Assembly (NCBI RefSeq): GCF_000002995.4
Contig: NW_025062475.1
Location: 11,998,687-12,062,686 of the forward strand
Direction: 5' to 3'
DNA from: Brugia malayi
Taxonomy: Eukaryota > Nematoda > Chromadorea > Rhabditida > Onchocercidae
Length of the DNA: 64,000 bases
A program made the position numbers and the translations under genes. Below are positions 10,940 through 23,995 of this stretch, piece by piece. The notes below the pieces were generated by a model. It ran no database searches, was not told the origin of the DNA, and saw nothing but the letters and a program-made list of their open reading frames with translations. The number at the start of each line of letters is the position of its first letter. Position 1 is the first letter of the stretch.

Positions 10940-13900
10940 TCAACAACAGTCAAATCCGAGACTTACAACCACCAATAATTCCGCCGCAGTACCGACATCA
11001 CTCTCCGCTCCAACATATTATCCAAATGCGCAATACAGTGCTCCTGATTCCAGTCAACATGGTCCGGTCGGTACATTTATCGTTTTCTTGTCATTCTATT
11101 TGATGAATTAAACAGACTGAATTAATAAGAGATCATTTTATAATTTATTATCATTGAAAGATTAATAAAAGTTCATAAAATTATTTATTAAAAATATACT
11201 GCAGAAAAAAAATGAATAATTTTGTGTAATTAACATATTCTTTCCTTTAATTTTACCAAAATATTATCAGCAATGAGGAAGTAATGGTGCTTGACGATAT
11301 CATTAAAAACTATAAATTTGTTATTAAAAGTATCATAAATAAAAGTTTAACTTCTTTTAATATTACTGATTAATTAATAATCCATTGTTGCAATAAATGC
11401 CAGAAATACAGCAATTTATTCATCTTTTATTAGTGAAAATTTACTATTATAAGATATAAAAACCTTGAAAAAGTTAATATTTTGCTAATACAAAATTTAC
11501 TTTGCTAAATTATCACCAATGTTAAATGGCATATTTTTTACTAAATAGCATAATTTCTATTATGGGTCAGGATTTTAAGTATTTTTTAAAAACTTTCAGA
11601 TAATTATTTTCATAGTTACATTACTTATAAAAGATTGAAATTACTTCACAATAATTTTTCCATCCTTAAATATGTAAACATTAGAACTGTTATTTACCTT
11701 ATGAATTCACTATCTTCAATCTTTTGTTTTGACATAAAATAAATATTTTTGACTCAAATTTATCATTGTAAAACTTTCATAATAATTAAATTTCAGAAAA
11801 AAAGAAATATGAAAATCAGTAATAGACTGAAATTTCATTTCTGTTCTTATTTTTATTGACTATACAAACTAAAGTCTATAAATTTGATATTATAATATGA
11901 ACATTTGAAATCACGTAAACAACATACAAAACATCATAATTTTGATTAAGTTTAGGATAACTGGATTATTTCAGTTTCATGCAAATGCTTGGATTTTCAA
12001 TTCAGTTTATTCAGTTCCATCAAACTAGGGCGATTAATTTTAAAGGTAAAATCAATCTGGTCTGTTAAAATGACGAATTTTGCAAATTAAGAATAGAATA
12101 AGTTATTTTTGTTTTTGTTTTTTTCTTTTTAACACTCAGCTCCAATGTTTATTCCTAAGTATTCATTAAAGTCATTAAAGTATTAACTAAGATTAGTTCA
12201 TTTTTACTATTTTAAAAAAAAGCAAATCTCAGTACGATATTGCCTTTTTGTCTTAATGTTTCTAGAACAAAATTTTCAGTAGCTAATAAGAAATAACACG
12301 CAAATACTGTAATTATCAACTTTTGTTAAGTAAGTGATGTAAGGATAAATTCTATCCCAAGAATTATTGAAATTTCAGGCATTTTTTTTTTTTTTAAAGA
12401 AAAAATGATTGAGCAAATGGATAGTAGTTTTTAATATTATTAAATTTTTTTTTTCTCGAATTAGACTAACTTCTCTTAGCATAAACATTTTATACTAACT
12501 ATCATGTAAGACTTTTTCTCATGACAAATTGCGCTTATCGTTGAAAGATGCATGAAAACTCAGCAAAATATATATTAGAATGCATTTGCACAAAATATTA
12601 AATTGTATGGCAAGAAATATTTGACATTTAAAAGAGTCGATAAAAGCAATTGGTAATTACCTTTCGTAATTATGAGCAATAATAATCTTACTTTACTGTA
12701 GCAAGCAATTTTAATGGATACTGTAGGTAGGTTAATCTTCAAATAAATTAAAGCAGTTGATTAGTCTAAAATTCACCTTTATCAATGTCTATTATAATTT
12801 ACTGAAAACTGAACAGCTTTCTACAAATAGACCTGAATTTCAGATTGTAAATATGAATTTATAAATATGAATGCTAAAGAAGAAGTAAAATAAGATTATA
12901 ATTTTTTGAAAGAAGTAAAGATAATTTGAAATATAGGAAAAAGTGATGATAATAATAGTATTTTAAAACTTTTCCTCTAGGTAATATTAATTAATTGTCA
13001 TTAGTAAAATAATGTGATATAATTTTTGAGTAAAAATTCCTTGAAAGAAATGGCAACATTTTTTTTAATTTTTTTTTTTTTTTGGAAGTGAGAGAGTTGT
13101 TAGTTTTGGTATTAATGGTTAACCGTTAATGAGTTTTAATAAATCAAATGAAAAGGCAATGAGCCAATTAATTTAGATTTATTACATCGATAATGTGTCT
13201 TTAAGTGAATTTTCTATCTTATAGCTTTCCATTTTTTTCACAATTTTCATTCAAGTTTAATTTTATGTTTGTCTAATTACCCTTAGCAATAAATCAGAAT
13301 AAATAAATGGTTGATTATAAAATTAACAAATTATATTTTAATTAATTTATACTATTATTATCAAATATCTTTTTCTTATATAATAAAGCTAATGTAATAT
13401 ATATTTGAATAAGATTTGCTAAGAAAAAAGATCAATAATTACTAATCTATGTTATTTCAACCTTAATCATTCCTTGATAAGTTCTGTCGAGACTAGTCAA
13501 TTATAATTCTTCCTCCTATTTTCGCTTATTTTTTTAAATCTTATTATTTGTTAGTATATTATATGTATAAAAGTAATAAATGATTAGTTAAATTAAAATT
13601 TAAAAAATTTTTTCACTATCTTAGTCAAGTGCTGTCAAATTTTAATCTAAATAATATAACTCTTTTACATCCTGTATACATACTTCAGTAGCTTATCTAA
13701 TATCTTTTATTCCTTCATATTTTTTTTTCAGACATTAAAAATAGGATAATGTTTATTTTTATTAATTTGGAATAAAATTTTGCAAAGTTTAATGTAATAT
13801 TTCGATTAATTGTAATTTAATAAAGTGGGATTTTTCAGTAATAATTTTTTCAACAATAAATTTTACAAATTTAATGTATAATTTAATTATAATTTTATAA

Positions 13901-14130
13901 AAACGTGATTTTTCAGTGCTAATATGAATATTTAAAATTTTTATTTGTAATCATCAATCATTCTAGAAGTTTCTGCTTTGTATTTGAAAAATTGAAATTA
14001 AAAAAGAAAAAACAAAACAATTCAAATCTGATTGAAATTTTATGAATTCAAATCTAATCAAAATTTTATGTTTTCATGCTTTTTTTGCTATGATTTTTTG
14101 AGGAGAAAAAAGATTGAAATTATCATTTTT

Positions 14131-14169
<39 letters not shown>

Positions 14170-16820
14170 TTATTTTTTAAATTGCAGAGCTCATCATGTA
14201 GTTACAATAATGGAGAATGGAATAAAAATGGAAAAGATGTTGAAAAAGAGGAGGATGATGAAGAGAAGAATAATGTGGCCGTATATCCATGGATGACACG
14301 AGTTCATTCAGCTAGTGGTTAGTTTATAATCATTCATTTAATTTAAATTTCAAATAATTTTTCAATTTTCATACTGAAATATTGTGTGTGTATGTGTTAG
14401 TTTTTAAATTAACTATATTTTTACAAAATACTGAAACAATAGACCTAAATTTATAAAAAAATTTTTTATAAAGTAATTTAAAGATGTTAAGCTGTGAATT
14501 ATGGTACTTATTGTATATGCTCTTAATAGTTATACAAAAAATATATTTCATCGATTTATTGATTCTTTATTCAGAAATTGTTTTTAATTTATTATTAAAT
14601 TTTAATCTAGAGGAAGTTGAATTTAATGTGTAACATAAATTATACCTAAATAATAATTCAGCAATTGCTTTGATTAATTCCTATCAGATAATTATAGCTA
14701 TGATAATGCTAATAATTTAAAATATCAATAATCAATTCTTCATATATCATGAAAATTATAATATATCTTAATTTCAGGAAGTTTTAAATGATAATATAGC
14801 CTTTTTTTTCAATAGAATAACTAAAATTTAAATTTTAAAATTTAGGTGAGATAAATTTGAACTAAATTTAAAATCGTTGTTTTGAAAAATAATAAAATTA
14901 TTTCTAGTCCTATTTCCAAGCCTTTCTTATTTTTCATTTTCTTATCTTTCCTAAATTTATTGCTGAAATAAATTTTTCTTATTCTATTATCAGTTTCACT
15001 TTTTTCGTTTTTTCCTCTTTGGTATTTATATTTAAAAAATAATAGATCAAATAATTTAATTTGTTCATATTCCAATTTATCTGGATAAGTTTATGAAGCT
15101 TATGATAAAAATTTATTGAATATTATATGAAATGAAACTATTAACAAATTATTATCATTTTTTATTAAATATGATAATAGAACAAGTGAAATTTTTTTTT
15201 TTTAAAAGATTTTTATTTTTTTAAATTTCTCGTTTCTATACAATTTTATTTATTTTCACCTCATTTATTGAGAATTTTTTAAATCATTGAAAACAAGCGT
15301 TATTTTTTTTTTTTTTTTTTTGTTTTCGGTTTGTCTTATTACATCAGTAAATTGATTATTATGCAAATTTTTATCAGCTTTCTCTTTTTTTTTTCCTTTT
15401 TTTTTTCTTTTCCAAATTGATTGACAATATTTTGATTACTAGAAAAAAATGCAATATGCATGGAAAATGGATTGAGAGATAGATAAATATTATTTAAAAG
15501 ACTAAAGCTTTAGAATATAGCTTTTTCATTGTCTCTTCTTGTGCCATTTTAAAGTGAATGAAAAAGAGAAAACGAAAAGGTTGAAAATAAGAGGGAAAAA
15601 TTATTTGTTAATAATATAAAATGAATGTTTAACAATCATTTATATTCGATTAAAAAAACTTCCACAAAATAATTTGTAAAGTATAAGTTATGCATGTATT
15701 AAATATTATTAACTTTTTGATGAATGCAAATTTTACTTTAAAATTTTTTCTTATTTTCTCACTTTTTTCCTTCTCTCTCCTTTTTTAAATAGTTCATAAA
15801 AACTGTTTTAATTAAGACAAATTATGAAATTTTCAAAACGACAAATTAGAAATTGTAGGAGGAAGAAATTTCTTAATATAAATCTAACTCTAATATAATA
15901 AAAAGCAGACAATTAATATAAATATATATATTTTGATTTATACAAATCAGAGAGAATTGCGCAAATGACAAAAAAGAGATATACATATGATTAGCATTGG
16001 CGCTAATGTCATTTTTATTTGGTTATCATTTCTAATTTATCACATTTCCTTCATTTTTTCCGTCATTTATGTTATAAAATTGATTTAAATTTGTTAAGCT
16101 CTGAATTATTTTTCTAATACATCTGTTTTTTTTTTCATTAATTTTTTCAACTTATTCAAAAATATTCCACTGAGATGTGACTAATAAAGGAATGACTCAA
16201 AATTCGATCACTGATCTTCAATTTCAAATTTAATTTTTGGAAAGCTGACCATTAAACGGGTTTTATTTAACTGCCATGATAAATTTATTTCGAATAGTTA
16301 ATATCTGATTTAATATCTTCTAATTTTTGCAACAGAATTGATAGAATGACAATTTTGATTACGTTTACTCTATTAAAATTAACAATTCTAATACAATAGC
16401 TCTGGGTTAGAAAAATGAATATTCCAAAATACTAAATATTATTATTGCTAAAATTAATTTAACTTTAATGATACGTTAATTTTTTGGCTTAAATCATAAA
16501 CTTAAAAAAAAAAATTTTTAAATGACAACTCTTAGTCTTATCATTTACACTATGTGATAATAATAACATTTCAATTATTCCATTCATTATAAAATTAATA
16601 TAACTATTATTCATTTCTGATATTTTCCAATCAACCAATAGTATTAATATTAGAATTTTAGACAAAAAAAAAAAAAGAAAAAATGCAGGAAATGTTTAAT
16701 TCTTACATGGCATTTTTTGGCATACGGTAGTGGCGGTGGTGACGTTCACAGATAATTACGCTTCGGCGCTGCAACTCCGCTCACTTTTTTTTTTTTCCTT
16801 TTCTTGTCATCCTTCTTTTT

Positions 16821-16858
<38 letters not shown>

Positions 16859-19437
16859 TCTTCCTGTTCAAATTTTGTGAAAAATTATTTTCTGCATTTC
16901 CTCTGTTATGGCTGATAAACCGTCATTTTTCATGTTTAGTAAAATTTCCTCAGATCATCCCGACACCAAATATCTCACAACTTCTCTTCCTTTCTTCTTC
17001 TTTTCTTCCTTTTCTTTTTTTTTTTTTTTTTTTTTTCATTTCGTAGAGAACAATTATATGATAAATTAGTTCGTTCACAGTTAAAGGTAACTACTACTTT
17101 CATGAAATGTTAGTTATTGATAATTTTAAAATTGTTATTAGATAATAGTTTTTTATTTTTTTTTTCCGAAAAAGTACTAATTTGGAATATTTTAATAGCA
17201 TTTTCTAATATTGAACAAAATTTTTATCAAATTTATTTTTTATTTCCTCTTTCTGTCCTTTTTTTTTTTTATTTTTTATCTCTCCTTTTCTTCTTTCACC
17301 TTCTTATCTCTTTCTCTTTTTTCACCTTTCATCCTTTTATACTTATTTATTTAGTAGAAAAAAATGTTGTTTATTTTATTCATTTTTTTTTTCTTAATTT
17401 TAATTGTTATAAAATATATCATTCATTTTTAATTAATCTATTCGTTCTATCCATTGATAAGCCATAATAGTAATGATAATAATTACTTATCATTGTAATA
17501 ATAATAATAATAGCACACTTTACTACTGTCATATTTACAAATATTCTATGAAAAAGCCATTTAGCTTATTAACTAAAGCTTACCTTGATATCTAGCCATG
17601 TTTATGATAAATGTATGCATATTAGAGTAATATCATCATTTACTCCTTTCCATTAAATGCATATTTTCATCTTTCCTCCTATCATATCCTGTCCTATCCA
17701 ATAATTAATCATTATATCTCTTTAGCTTCCTTCTGTGGTATACGATCATTTAATCAATTTATCAATGTTTTTTTTTTTTTCTCCCTCTCTCTCTCCCTCT
17801 CTCTCTCTCTTTCTCCTTATTTTCTATTTTTAATCCATTACAAGCAGTATCTTGTACAATGCATTCGATCACTAAACAATGGCATCCGTTTGTATATCAA
17901 AATTAATTATTGGTAGATTAATTAGTGGTAAAACAGCTGTAGTAGTTTTTGTAATTAATTTGAAATTTGCTTGATATCATCCAAAAATGAAAATTCATCC
18001 AAAAATTTTTTTCACTCTAAAATTATGAATTACAATAAAAAGTTATTATAGCTGGTAATAGTGATATAATGTCTATTGTTAAATGCTAATAAATTTAAAC
18101 ATATTTGCATAAAATCAAACATAAAATTAAAATTTATTTTAATATTTAAAAAATTTTTGAAAGATTTGAATGATTTAATTTAACGAAACGATTAGATATC
18201 GATGGAATAAAGTTCATTTCTTGCTATTAATGTGAAATGAAATAAATGATACAATTTAAATGTTTCACTTGAAAAGTTGAATTTAAATTTATTAAACGAA
18301 GCAATAAAACAAACCAGCAGCAAACTATCATACATCATTTGTTTTTGTACTTCATAAATTATAATAGGTTTACTTTTTTCTTCGTCTAGCTTCTCAATTT
18401 TACTTTGTTATTTGATAAACAGAGAAAAGTAAAGCAGTTGATCACAGTGCATAAAATTTTGTTAATCCTAAAAATGATTGAATTAAAGTTTTGCTAACTA
18501 GCAAAATATAACTTTCATCAATTTATTCCTAAAAATTATAACTGAATTTAAAACAATACAAATAGTGGATGAATTTTTCAAATTTAACAAATGTAAAACT
18601 TACTGATATTACTTTCATTTTTAATCACTTACACTGATACTACATTGGATTAAGCAAAAGTGAAAGATTTGTTGACAGTTAAGCACGAGAATTAATCAAG
18701 TTTATTTAACACCTAAAGATTTTCATTCATACGTAAACATTGATTAATTGAAAAATTTAGTTAAGTTGTAAAATATCACTACTTTAAAATCAAAGTATTA
18801 AGGAAAAGATTAAAGATTGAATCAATTAGAAATTTACTACTGTAGCAATAGCAGCAGTAGTCGTAATCATTCTAATATAATTCTAATATAAATGTCAAAA
18901 AATGATGTTTAAATAACGAAAAAAAAAAAAAACTTTCTTCGTCGTTTTTCTTTCTCAAATAATTCATTAAAAAAAAAAAAAAAAAAGAACTGATTAAGTG
19001 ATTGGTGGATGGAATTATTGTCCTCGACGGGTAATTTTTCTTATGATCAACAAATGATAACATTAACACATCATCTATTTTTTTATAAAAATTTTTTTTC
19101 AAAAAAAAAAAGTTAATGCTAATATTAAAATTTTTCTTTGCAAAAAAAAATATAAACAAATAATACATTTGTACTATTTTTGAAATATATAATATCGAAT
19201 TTTTTTTTTCTTCTTTCTATTATATAAATTTGTTAAATTATATTATTCATATTTTATTGTGGTTGAAATAAATTTGCATAAGTGATTAAGCTTAGTATAT
19301 TTCTCTCTATCATTTATTTATGTCAACTTTATGTGTGTATCTGTTGTGTATGTATGTAGTATGTATGTGTGTGTGTGTGTGTACATACATTCTGATGATT
19401 AATATGATCGATGAATACATACCACATATATGCATAT

Positions 19438-19470
<33 letters not shown>

Positions 19471-19760
19471 TACACACTACAGTATATCATTAATTATAAT
19501 AGAATGGAGGTTATTGTTGCTAGCAATGGCGACAGGCGTCGTCGGCTACATTGGTCGATGCTATATTGATGGCTTTGAATCTGAGTGTTATAAACCAGAT
19601 GGATAGCAAATAAATAAATTGCTTGTAGCGCTTTTAGACTGTAGAAAATGTTATTTTTCAAATGCAGAAATATACATCTGTTGCACATATTTCAAATTAA
19701 TATGTAAATTTATTTCAACTTCACTTTTATAAATTTTAAAGAATTAAATTATTATTTGCA

Positions 19761-19800
<40 letters not shown>

Positions 19801-21872
19801 TATTTTTAATGTAATCGTTAAATAAATTAATTCTAATTGTATATGAAGAAAAAGATATGGAAGATAAATTGATTAGAAAGTTAATGGAAAAAAAAAAGTG
19901 AATTTTTTTAAAGGCATAATTTATTGCAAAATTTCAATTTAACTTTTTAACTTATGCTTTGTACTTTTTTTTTTTTTTTTTTTTTTTAAATTAAAAAATA
20001 TGTATGGATGAGAAAATGTACTTTTGTAGCGACTTATTAAGTTTAATATTTTAAGGGTTTTAGTTTTTTGAATTTTGCTTAGATAAATTGCATAATCAAA
20101 AATTTGCCTAATTTTCTTTTTCAAATTTTATAATTGATTAACATTTAGACTCGAATAAGTCCTTACGATAAACTATAGTTGAAATAATTAGAATAATTAA
20201 TTAAGCTGCAACAACAAATATTACTGGTGGTGAACTATTCATTTCACATTCTTTTTTTCCTTTTCAAGGAGAAAGAAATTTAGCTGATAAAACTCAAACT
20301 TCAGAGCATGAATCCGTGATTATATTTAGATTTCCTTTTCATTAACCATTCATGAAGTTCACTCAACTGACCATCTATGCTTTTTTTTCTCTTTTTGAGT
20401 TTATTATTACTTCAAATTCGATAAACTTTCAGAATTGCTGCTGGTAATTATCGTTAATAATTGCTTTCATTGATGATAATTACCATTGCAGCAATCGTTA
20501 TTATCATGTTATTATCCATTATTTGAAAATTTTTATTATTTATTACTATTTATCGTTAATATTTATTATGATTATTTGTTATTATTATCACTGTAAATTA
20601 TTACTCATTATTATCATCGCTATTATATAGAATTATTATTATTTGTTACACTTAACTATTACTGCTACCATAATTATTAGTTGCTATTATTATATTATCA
20701 CTATTGTTATTGTTTATATCACTACTACTATTATTTATTTGTTTATTATTGTTATCATTGTTATTATTATCATCACTTTTATTGTTATTATTATTATTAA
20801 CACTATTGTTATTGTCTATATCACTACTACTATTATTTATTTATTATTGTTATCGTTGTTATTATTATTACTTTTATTGCTATTATTATATTACTATTGT
20901 TAGCGTGTTAAACGCTGAACAATTTGCATAAGTTAATGAAATAGTTTACAGATCAATTACAAAATTCAATCTAATAAATTTTCTATGAATTGAATAATTG
21001 ATAAATTAATAGTATATTATTAATTAGGGAAAAAACGAAAATATAAAAAATTTTTAAAAATAAAAATATTAAAAAAGTTTAATTTGAAAAGGATTTTTCG
21101 TTTTTTTTTTTTTTTTTTTTTTTACTGAAATTTGACAATTTTTGCTATTTACGAACGATAATAAAAGATGATAGATTAAGGAGAGAGAGAGGGAGAGAGA
21201 GAGAGAGAGGGACAATTCACATATGCATAAACATATAATAGTCGGTTCGTCTTTGATTAACCTCCAATGATTAATTACCGTATTGCATAAGCGTATTTTA
21301 TCAATTGTTCAGAGACTTCTTCATTTGGCAGATGTTCAATCAATAGTGCATTTAGTTTAGAAGAAATTTTGAATAAATTTAACTAAGCTTTAAATTTAAA
21401 AGATGAATACATATATTTCGTTTAAAACTACAGTATGCTCTGCTCTGTTAACTTATATTTATTTGCTTAATTACTTATATTAGCAAAGAGTAATTAAATT
21501 TTTATTAAATTTAAATAATGTTCGATTTAAATATTTATTAAATTTAGCAAAAATGTTCTAGCTAACGATGAATATGATTCATTTTGAAAAATGATAAGTA
21601 TATCTATCATTTAATGAAGAAAATGATATGTAAATAAATATTAGATCAGGCAGAGTAGGATGTTGTGATTTAACATTTTCAATCTATGAAAACATGTATT
21701 TATGTCTGCTAGCACTATGCTAACACTAAGAATTGTTACAAAATGTTAGATAAGTTTATTTTGATTGATTGATTAATAGTAACATAGCAAAAATTTAAAT
21801 TTAATTTTAAACAAATTCTCATTCATTGAACTATTGAAATTTTTTTGTCTGTCTATTGTATATATTTGTGTA

Positions 21873-21905
<33 letters not shown>

Positions 21906-23964
21906 GTATGTATGTGTATGTATGTGTATGTGTATGTGTGTGTGTATTTATACATTTAAGTCATTGAAATAGATTGAATTTGAGTCGGATCAGAACTGAT
22001 AAGAAAAGCAAGTTTTAGTTTTGGCATCTAAGGAGAGCAACTGTTGAGCGGGCGCAAATCGGCCGGCACTTTCAGAGAAGAGTTGCCGACAAAGGGAACT
22101 ACCAAACTATTCAACTGACACTTCGAACACACACATACTTACATACATACATACACATATACTTTCATCTTTTTTTATTTCCAAAATCAACTTTTTTTTT
22201 ATTGCTTCAAAATTTTGAAAATATACGAATTTTTTGCATCAAAAAATCAAAAAAAATGTAAGAATTTTAAATTTAAAAATTTTTTAAATTTATACTATCA
22301 AATTATTAAAAGTGGACAAAATCGACTGATTACTTTAAAATACCAATAATTCACAGATTTCTTTAAAGTTAAAAGTTTAACTTTCAAATATACACAAAAT
22401 ACTCAAGAGTATTTCAAGAGATAATATCAACAAATGTAACAAATTTATGTAAAAGTAAAAATTTATTTTAATCGATTGATTAACTGAGAAAATATAATTT
22501 TGTTAACTTCAACAGAAATCATTTTTATCTCTGAACTTACTAATAAACTTTATACTTTCTAACTGATTGCTTATCATAGATTTAATGTCACAATGGTTTG
22601 AAATTTTTGATATAAACAAAAAAAAATGAAAAATATTTAGCATAAATTTTTTGAACACTTCACTGATTGTAATATTTGTTAAAATGGATATTTTACTGAA
22701 ATTTGCAAAAAAAAAACAGTGAAATGTGATGATTCAAATGTTCATATGTTCTAACTTTAGAGGTCAAATGGTCGGTAATCTGTTGAGAAATAAATTAAAA
22801 AGTCAAAAATAAATTAAACTATGACAGTTTTTGATTTAAATCTTTTTTTAACAGAACCCTATAAGTATACTTGAAATGATTAAAATTACTTTCACTGCTA
22901 TTATCAATCGTATGAAAATGAGACGATAAATTAATGCGATAGATAATACGATGAATTTACAAAAGTACATTCCATTTCTAAATGTTTTAAATAACATTTT
23001 ACAAATTATTACTCTATGTAAAAAAGTGTCAAATTCTATTATCAGACATGTCATTTGAAGATAAGTGCAAAAGTGTACCTAAATTTTAAAACTATCTTTT
23101 AATTTCCAAATAGTTTAAAATGAATTTAATCAATCTATTTTGGTCATTTACTGTAATTTAAATTCCTAGAAATTGGAAATTATTAGAGAAAAATTTTTCT
23201 TCTTGCAGCTAACAAAAGTGATAAATGATAACGAATATCATTTTCAATACTAACAAAAACTTTTCCTTTCCTTACTTAGTTCAAATTTGAAACTAATTTG
23301 TATTTATTTAAAAATTGTCTCATCAGATTGATATGGTTTAAATTTTCAAAAAAGAAAATCACATCGGCTTATGTTTTTTGATGTTATAAAATTTCGGGAA
23401 CACATTCTGTGTATCTTTTTTGATGTTTTACCACCCGTTGAGTTTGTTACCTACTGAATTGAATCGTTCTTGTCGGGCAGAACAATTACTTCAATGATTT
23501 CATTCATACATAAAATAGGCTTAAACAGGTCAGAATGAAATTGAAAACTATTCAAAAGTGTTTAAAAAATTATTTTATTTGATTTTAAATTCATTTCTTT
23601 ACAAAATTATTGATTAGGTAATTTGGGGTATTTTTTACCAAAAAAAGATTTTTTTTTTGAAATTATTTTTTATCTTTATATTTGTTGCATAAATAATTTA
23701 TAAATAGAAGCATTTAAGTAAGGCAAAAATTATGCGATTAATTTATAGTTTGTTCAGTAATAAATAATAAGTAATTAATTATTTTTTAAAATTATAACAA
23801 TTTTTTTTTTTTTTTTTTCAATCACTTTCATAGATTTTGACTTGATTTATAATGTAGTAATAAATGTAAATGAGTGTTCAATATAGAATAGTTAGCTTTT
23901 TTTTGTTTTTTTTTTTTTTTAAAGAAATAAATAATTTAGCTATTAAGATTGAAAGAGGGAGAGG

Positions 23965-23995
<31 letters not shown>

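Noticed and set aside
17117..17467. 116-codon Phe/Leu/Ser-rich plus-strand frame in lin-39 intron 2
   Set aside because: Composition is explained by poly-T and TTC-rich sequence, and the flanks show no splice sites that fit.
20643..20931. Ile/Leu/Tyr-rich frames suggesting a membrane protein
   Set aside because: They come from an ATT-rich tandem repeat open in several frames at once.
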